Below are positions 60,395 to 64,000 of a stretch of DNA of 64,000 nucleotides, piece by piece. Source of the stretch: CAYNLG01 sp964397995 (GTDB taxonomy: Bacteria; Planctomycetota; Phycisphaerae; FEN-1346). The DNA lies in NCBI GenBank assembly GCA_964397995.1, contig CAYNLG010000001.1:1-64000 (forward strand). The letters run 5' to 3'. The notes below the pieces were generated by a model. The model was not told the origin of the DNA, did no database searches, and saw nothing but the letters and a program-made list of their open reading frames with translations. Both the position numbers and the translations under genes were made by a program. Position 1 is the first letter of the stretch, and each line of letters opens with the position of its first letter.

Positions 60395-60485
60395 GCCGCC
60401 GCCCGGCCGGTCCCGCCTCCCGCCCGCCCGCGACGCAGACGCGGGGCCGACCGCCCGCGCCGGCTCCCGGCTCCTGGGGCGCCCC

Positions 60486-61433
60486 ATGGCACGAACCCGC
60501 CGACCCCCCCGCCGCAAGGCGCGCGGCCCGCACCTGACGCGGCCCGCGCGGCGGCGCATCCTGGCCGCGGCCCTCGTGCTCGTCACGGTCGGCCTGCTGG
60601 CCCTCCCGCCGCGCCTCACCGACCGCCTCCGCGTCTGGGCGGCCCCCGTGGTCGCGCCGCTCCAGGACCTGACCCAGGGGGTGGCCCTGGACTTGGCCGA
60701 GCACCTCCGCAGCCGCGCGAGCCGCGACCCCGCCACGGCCGAGCAGGTGGCCGTTCTCCGCGAGTGCGTCACGGTGCTGGAGGCCGAACTCGCAAACATG
60801 ACCGCGCGTCTCGACGATGCCCGTAACCGCGTGCGCCAGATCGCCGGCATCCGCGAGGCCCTGGAGGAGATGCCGGTGCGGCTGATTCCGGCGCGGATCG
60901 TCGCCCCGGAGGTCGCCGCCCGCAGCGCCGGGGCCCGCCTCGCCAAGGGCGCCGACGACGGCATCGGCAAGGGCGACACCGTCGTCGTCGGCCACTTGGA
61001 CCGCGGCGCCCGGGCCGACCTGGACGCCGGCCAGCCCGTCCTGACCGGCGCCGGCCTCGTGGGCGTGGTCGACGCCGTCGCCCCGTGGGCCGCCACCGTC
61101 CGCCTCACGAGCGACCCCCGGACGCGCCTCATGGTCCAGGTCATCCAGCGCCGCGATGGCCGCTGGCTGGCCGGTCCGGAGGGCCTGGCCACCGGCACGC
61201 CCGACGCCCGGGCCATCCAACTCCTCCACGTCGGCCGCGAGCACGACGTCCGCGTCGGCGACGTCGTCGTCACGAGCCCCTCGCCCGACAGTCCCGTGCC
61301 GCCGTACCTTGTCGTCGGCACGGTCAAGCGGGTGGAGTTGAAGCCGGCGGCGGTGTTTCACGAGATCGAGGTCGAGCCGTGCGTGCGCCCGGCCGAGGTG
61401 GTGGACGTGGTCGTGCTGGCGCCGGCGCCGTAA
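60486..61433 (+). CDS. mreC: Rod-shape-determining protein MreC
   Basis: MreC is a single-pass membrane protein whose periplasmic part activates the elongasome. The 315-residue protein has a basic N-terminus (RRPPRRKARGPHLTRPARRR), one membrane helix (ILAAALVLVTVGLLALPPRL), a short coiled coil (AEQVAVLRECVTVLEAELAN), and the MreC beta-barrel domain with KGADDGIGKGDTVVVGHLDR and LTGAGLVGVVDAVAPWAATV. It follows mreB by 91 bp and precedes mreD by 33 bp. Length and architecture are normal. Assignment is good from fold and position. Confidence 0.9.
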   Translation: MARTRRPPRRKARGPHLTRPARRRILAAALVLVTVGLLALPPRLTDRLRVWAAPVVAPLQDLTQGVALDLAEHLRSRASRDPATAEQVAVLRECVTVLEAELANMTARLDDARNRVRQIAGIREALEEMPVRLIPARIVAPEVAARSAGARLAKGADDGIGKGDTVVVGHLDRGARADLDAGQPVLTGAGLVGVVDAVAPWAATVRLTSDPRTRLMVQVIQRRDGRWLAGPEGLATGTPDARAIQLLHVGREHDVRVGDVVVTSPSPDSPVPPYLVVGTVKRVELKPAAVFHEIEVEPCVRPAEVVDVVVLAPAP

Positions 61434-61466
61434 CGGCCGCCCGGGCGCCGCCGGAGGGAGCTTCCC

Positions 61467-61997
61467 GTGCGGTGGGTGATGGTTGCCATCCTGGGCTACG
61501 CGTGCCTGGTGGCCGAGACGACGGTCTTCCGGCGGAGCGGCCTGCTGGCCCTGGAAATCCACGGCCACTGGGTGCGGCCGGACCTGTTGCTGGTCTTCGG
61601 CGTCTTCCTTGCGCTCGTGCTGGAGCCTTGGGAGGTCTTCGTGGCCGGCTGGTGCCTGGGCTTGGCGACCGACCTGACGGCGCCGTACGGGCGGCTGGGT
61701 ATCGGGGCGCTGCTCTTGGCCGTCGGGCTCTGGACGCTGAGCCAGCTCCAGGGCAGCCTGTTCCGGACCCGCGTGGTGACGCAGTTCATCCTGACGCTGC
61801 TGGTCGTCTTCACGTTGCACTGGCTGGGCGAGACGGCGGCCCAGGCGTCGATGGGCGTCGCGCCGCTGGTGTCGCGGAACGCCGAGGGGGCGCTCTTCGA
61901 CGCGGTCTATTCGGCGGTGCTCGCGCCGTACCTGTTCTGGATCTTCTTCCGGTTCCGGGCGCCGTTACGCCTGCCGCCGGGCGTCGCCGGGGAGTAG
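61467..61997 (+). CDS. mreD: Rod-shape-determining membrane protein MreD
   Basis: The 176-residue integral membrane protein has about five helices, including VMVAILGYACLVAETTVFRR, PDLLLVFGVFLALVLEPWEV and FILTLLVVFTLHWLGETAAQ, and the MreD-like GLATDLTAPYGRLGIGALLL. MreD is part of the elongasome with MreC and RodA. GTG 61467 follows GGAGGGAG. Sequence similarity in this family is weak, so the call leans on topology, size and its place after mreC. Confidence 0.85.
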   Translation: MRWVMVAILGYACLVAETTVFRRSGLLALEIHGHWVRPDLLLVFGVFLALVLEPWEVFVAGWCLGLATDLTAPYGRLGIGALLLAVGLWTLSQLQGSLFRTRVVTQFILTLLVVFTLHWLGETAAQASMGVAPLVSRNAEGALFDAVYSAVLAPYLFWIFFRFRAPLRLPPGVAGE

Positions 61998-62013
61998 GCG
62001 GTCCGCTTTTGCC

Positions 62014-62041
62014 TTGAGAGCCCCCGGCCGCGCGATAGAAT
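62014..62041 (+). promoter_or_regulatory. Promoter of dapL
   Basis: TTGAGA (62014-62019), 16 bp, TAGAAT (62036-62041), 17 bp after the mreD stop. It gives an approximately 75-nt leader before ATG 62122. Confidence 0.55.
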
Positions 62042-62121
62042 GCCCCGCCTGCCGCCCGGCGACGTGCCCCGGGCGGCGCCGAGGTGCCCGCCGCGCGCGG
62101 CCGAGGAGAGGACCGAGCCCC

Positions 62122-63285
62122 ATGCAGACGACCAGTGACCGCCTGAAGGCCCTGCCGCCCTACCTCTTCGCGGAGATCGACCGCAAGAAGAAGGCCGCCC
62201 TCGCCGCCGGCCGGCCCGTCATCAACCTCGGCATCGGCGACCCGGACCGTCCGACCCCCGCGTTCATCATCGAGGCCATGCAGCAGGCCGTGGCCGACCC
62301 GGGGACGCACCAATACGCCCTCGACCGGGGCGACCCGGGCCTGCGGGAGGCCATCGCCCACTGGTTCCAGACGCGGTTCGGCGTGGCGCTCGACCCGGCG
62401 ACCGAGATCGTTCCCGCCCAGGGCTCGAAGGAGACCCTCTCGCACCTGCCCCTGGCGATGATGAACCCGGGCGACGTTGCCCTCACGCCCGACCCGGGCT
62501 ACCCGGTCTACAACTCGTCCGTGACCTTCGCGGGCGGCGAGGTCGTCCGGTTCCCGCTGACGGCCGAGCGCGGCTACCTGCCGGACCTGGCGGCCATCGA
62601 CGGCGCCGTGGCCGACCGGGCGAAGCTCATCTATCTCAATTATCCCAACAATCCGACGGCGGCCTGCGCGACGCGCGACTTCTACGCCGAGGCCGTGGCC
62701 TGGGCCAAAGCCCACGACGTGGTCATCGCCCAGGACGCCGCCTACGCCGAGATGTACTTCGAGGCCCCGCCGCCCAGCATCCTGGAGGTCGAGGGGGCGC
62801 GCGACGTCGCCCTGGAGTTCCACTCCTGCTCGAAGACCTTCAACATGACGGGGTGGCGGTGCGGCTGGGTCGCCGGCAACACCGACCTCCTCGCGAGCCT
62901 CGTCCGCATCAAGAGCAACATGGATAACGGCGTCTTCACGGCCATCCAGCGGGCGGCCGCGGCGGCCCTCGACGGCTACGACCGGCCCGAGATTCACGAG
63001 CTCCGCGCGATGTACCTGCGGCGGCGCGACGTCCTGCTCGAGGCCCTCACGGCCGCCGGCCTCCAGGTCAACCGGCCCGAGGCCACCTTCTACGTCTGGG
63101 TCACCTGCCCCGAGGGGCTCGACTCGACGGCCATGGCCGACCGGCTGCTCACCGAGGCCGACATCGTGGCCACGCCGGGCGTCGGCTACGGCCCGCACGG
63201 CGAAGGGCACGTGCGGCTGGCGCTGACGGTCGACGAAGACGTGCTCCGCGAGGCGGGCGACCGGATCGCCAAACTCAACCTCTGA
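62122..63285 (+). CDS. dapL: LL-diaminopimelate aminotransferase
   Basis: DapL converts tetrahydrodipicolinate directly to LL-diaminopimelate, bypassing the acyl intermediates of the DapD/C/E route. The 387-residue fold-type I PLP enzyme has NLGIGDPDRPTPAFIIEAMQ (the GIGDPD start typical of DapL), YPVYNSSVTFAGGE, LNYPNNPTAACATRDFY, and the PLP lysine in FHSCSKTFNMTGWRCGWVAG. Related aminotransferases share these motifs, so the substrate is inferred, but GIGDPDxPTP and MTGWRxG favour DapL. It has its own promoter and follows mreD, joining precursor synthesis with elongation genes. GAGGAGAGG lies a little far from ATG 62122. Confidence 0.85.
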   Translation: MQTTSDRLKALPPYLFAEIDRKKKAALAAGRPVINLGIGDPDRPTPAFIIEAMQQAVADPGTHQYALDRGDPGLREAIAHWFQTRFGVALDPATEIVPAQGSKETLSHLPLAMMNPGDVALTPDPGYPVYNSSVTFAGGEVVRFPLTAERGYLPDLAAIDGAVADRAKLIYLNYPNNPTAACATRDFYAEAVAWAKAHDVVIAQDAAYAEMYFEAPPPSILEVEGARDVALEFHSCSKTFNMTGWRCGWVAGNTDLLASLVRIKSNMDNGVFTAIQRAAAAALDGYDRPEIHELRAMYLRRRDVLLEALTAAGLQVNRPEATFYVWVTCPEGLDSTAMADRLLTEADIVATPGVGYGPHGEGHVRLALTVDEDVLREAGDRIAKLNL

Positions 63286-63323
63286 CCTCGCCGCGATGCG
63301 CCCGCGGCGGCAGGGCCGCGCCC

Positions 63324-63821
63324 ATGGCCACCGCCCACATCGCCCTCGGCTCCAACCTGCCCCGCCCGACGCCGGGCCGGCCCGACGGCCGGCGCGCGAC
63401 CCTTGAGGCCGCCCTCCAGGCCCTTCGCGGCCACCCGCGGATCGGCGTCACCGCGGCCAGCTCCTGGCACGAGACGGCCCCTGTCGGCGGCCCGGCGGGC
63501 CAGGGCCCGTTCCTGAACGCGGCCGCGGTCCTGGAGACCGACCTGGCCCCCGAGGCCCTGCTCGACGTGCTCAAGGGCATCGAGCGCGACCTCGGGCGGC
63601 AGGTCCGCGCCCGCTGGGGCCCGCGCGAGATCGACCTCGACCTCATCCTTTACGGCGACACGGTCCTGGCGACCGACCGGCTGGAGCTCCCGCACCCCCG
63701 GTTCCGCGACCGCCGGTTCGTGCTCGCGCCGCTGGCGGAGGTCGCGCCCGGCGCCCGCGACCCCGTGACATGTCGCACCGTGGCCCGTCTCCTGGCCGAC
63801 CTGGACCGGGCCCGGCCATAA
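63324..63821 (+). CDS. folK: 2-amino-4-hydroxy-6-hydroxymethyldihydropteridine pyrophosphokinase
   Basis: FolK transfers pyrophosphate from ATP to the pterin in folate synthesis. The 165-residue protein starts AHIALGSNLPRPTPG and has the catalytic-loop and signature RARWGPREIDLDLILYGDTV (family R-x2-GPRxIDLDILL) and LELPHPRFRDRRFVLAPLAE. A longer than usual loop follows the ALGSNL start. It lies 38 bp after dapL in the same direction and may share its transcript. Folate supply links to thyX 35 kb away but not in an operon. Assignment is firm. Confidence 0.94.
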   Translation: MATAHIALGSNLPRPTPGRPDGRRATLEAALQALRGHPRIGVTAASSWHETAPVGGPAGQGPFLNAAAVLETDLAPEALLDVLKGIERDLGRQVRARWGPREIDLDLILYGDTVLATDRLELPHPRFRDRRFVLAPLAEVAPGARDPVTCRTVARLLADLDRARP

Positions 63822-63901
63822 GCGGGCTGGAACCCCGTCGCCGCATCGTCTACCATGGGAGAAGGCCCCCGGTGCACGGGCGGCCCGAAAGGAGGTGAGC
63901 C

Positions 63902-64000
63902 GTGGCCGACCCGCTCACCAACGAAACTGAGGTACACGAGATGCAGTGCATGGAGGTGTGGGGCGGCAGCCACGCCGTGGACACGGGCGTCTCGGTGCCC
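63902..64000 (+). CDS. SpoIIE/PP2C-like phosphatase, N-terminal 33 residues
   Basis: GTG 63902 follows AGGAGG at 7 bp. The frame reads VADPLTNETEVHEMQCMEVW, then GGSHAVDTGVSVP to the edge. The MQCMEVWGG-xxAVDxGV string is, from memory, the conserved start of a SpoIIE-type serine/threonine phosphatase family seen in planctomycetes. The catalytic domain lies outside the window, so this is a tentative call. Confidence 0.5.
   Translation, partial: MADPLTNETEVHEMQCMEVWGGSHAVDTGVSVP

Overview
The window is GC-rich (very roughly 70%) bacterial chromosome with short intergenic gaps, many SD-led genes and many secreted or lipid-anchored proteins. It carries dapL (LL-diaminopimelate aminotransferase lysine/peptidoglycan route), thyX instead of thyA, a complete mreBCD, an MlaE/F/D-type lipid transporter, a Gram-negative lipoprotein acyltransferase and several protein families I associate with Planctomycetota. 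A planctomycete (PVC group) is my best inference; no rRNA is present to confirm it. A run of ten N at 26049-26058 marks it as a draft, possibly metagenome-derived, assembly.

Layout. 1-4.2 kb is an accessory-looking stretch: the edge of a PAS sensor gene, a recombinase-associated helix-turn-helix protein, a uroporphyrinogen-decarboxylase-like methyltransferase, a lipoprotein, a possible structured RNA and a 28-residue membrane peptide. 4.3-6.3 kb has a cyclophilin-like protein and a MalK/UgpC-type ATPase. 6.4-12 kb is the nusA-infB-ylxP-rbfA translation operon, followed by an endonuclease III-like protein, hisG, a TPR protein and yebC. 17.4-21 kb is mlaE-mlaF-mlaD-proC. 21.4-25 kb has a one-blade WD protein, a large ankyrin lipoprotein and a JAB/MPN protein. 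25.3-32 kb has glmS, a homocysteine methyltransferase-like protein, thyX, a secretin-domain-like protein, an ArsR regulator and hemB. 32-41 kb is an alpha-glucan cluster: glycogen-synthase-like GT, GH57, an unknown secreted protein, a GH15 glucoamylase fused to a ferredoxin, and a debranching enzyme. 41-49.7 kb holds hflX, a gluzincin-like protein, a VWA membrane protein and a GspE-type ATPase with a DNA-binding N-terminus. 49.8-57.9 kb holds a periplasmic-binding hybrid histidine kinase, a fucose-isomerase-like protein, lnt and a HEAT lipoprotein. 58-64 kb is a coiled-coil/membrane-protein pair ahead of mreB-mreC-mreD, then dapL, folK and the start of a SpoIIE/PP2C-like phosphatase.

Working together: several blocks serve the envelope (glmS and dapL for peptidoglycan precursors, mreBCD for elongation, Mla for lipid transport, lnt for lipoprotein maturation), and the 32-41 kb block makes and degrades storage glucan. 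Sigma-70-like promoters are readable ahead of many genes, mostly as TTGnnn, 16-18 bp, TAnnnT. The most unusual item is the glucoamylase with a zinc-ribbon-like motif and a 2[4Fe-4S] ferredoxin at its C-terminus (36633-39014).
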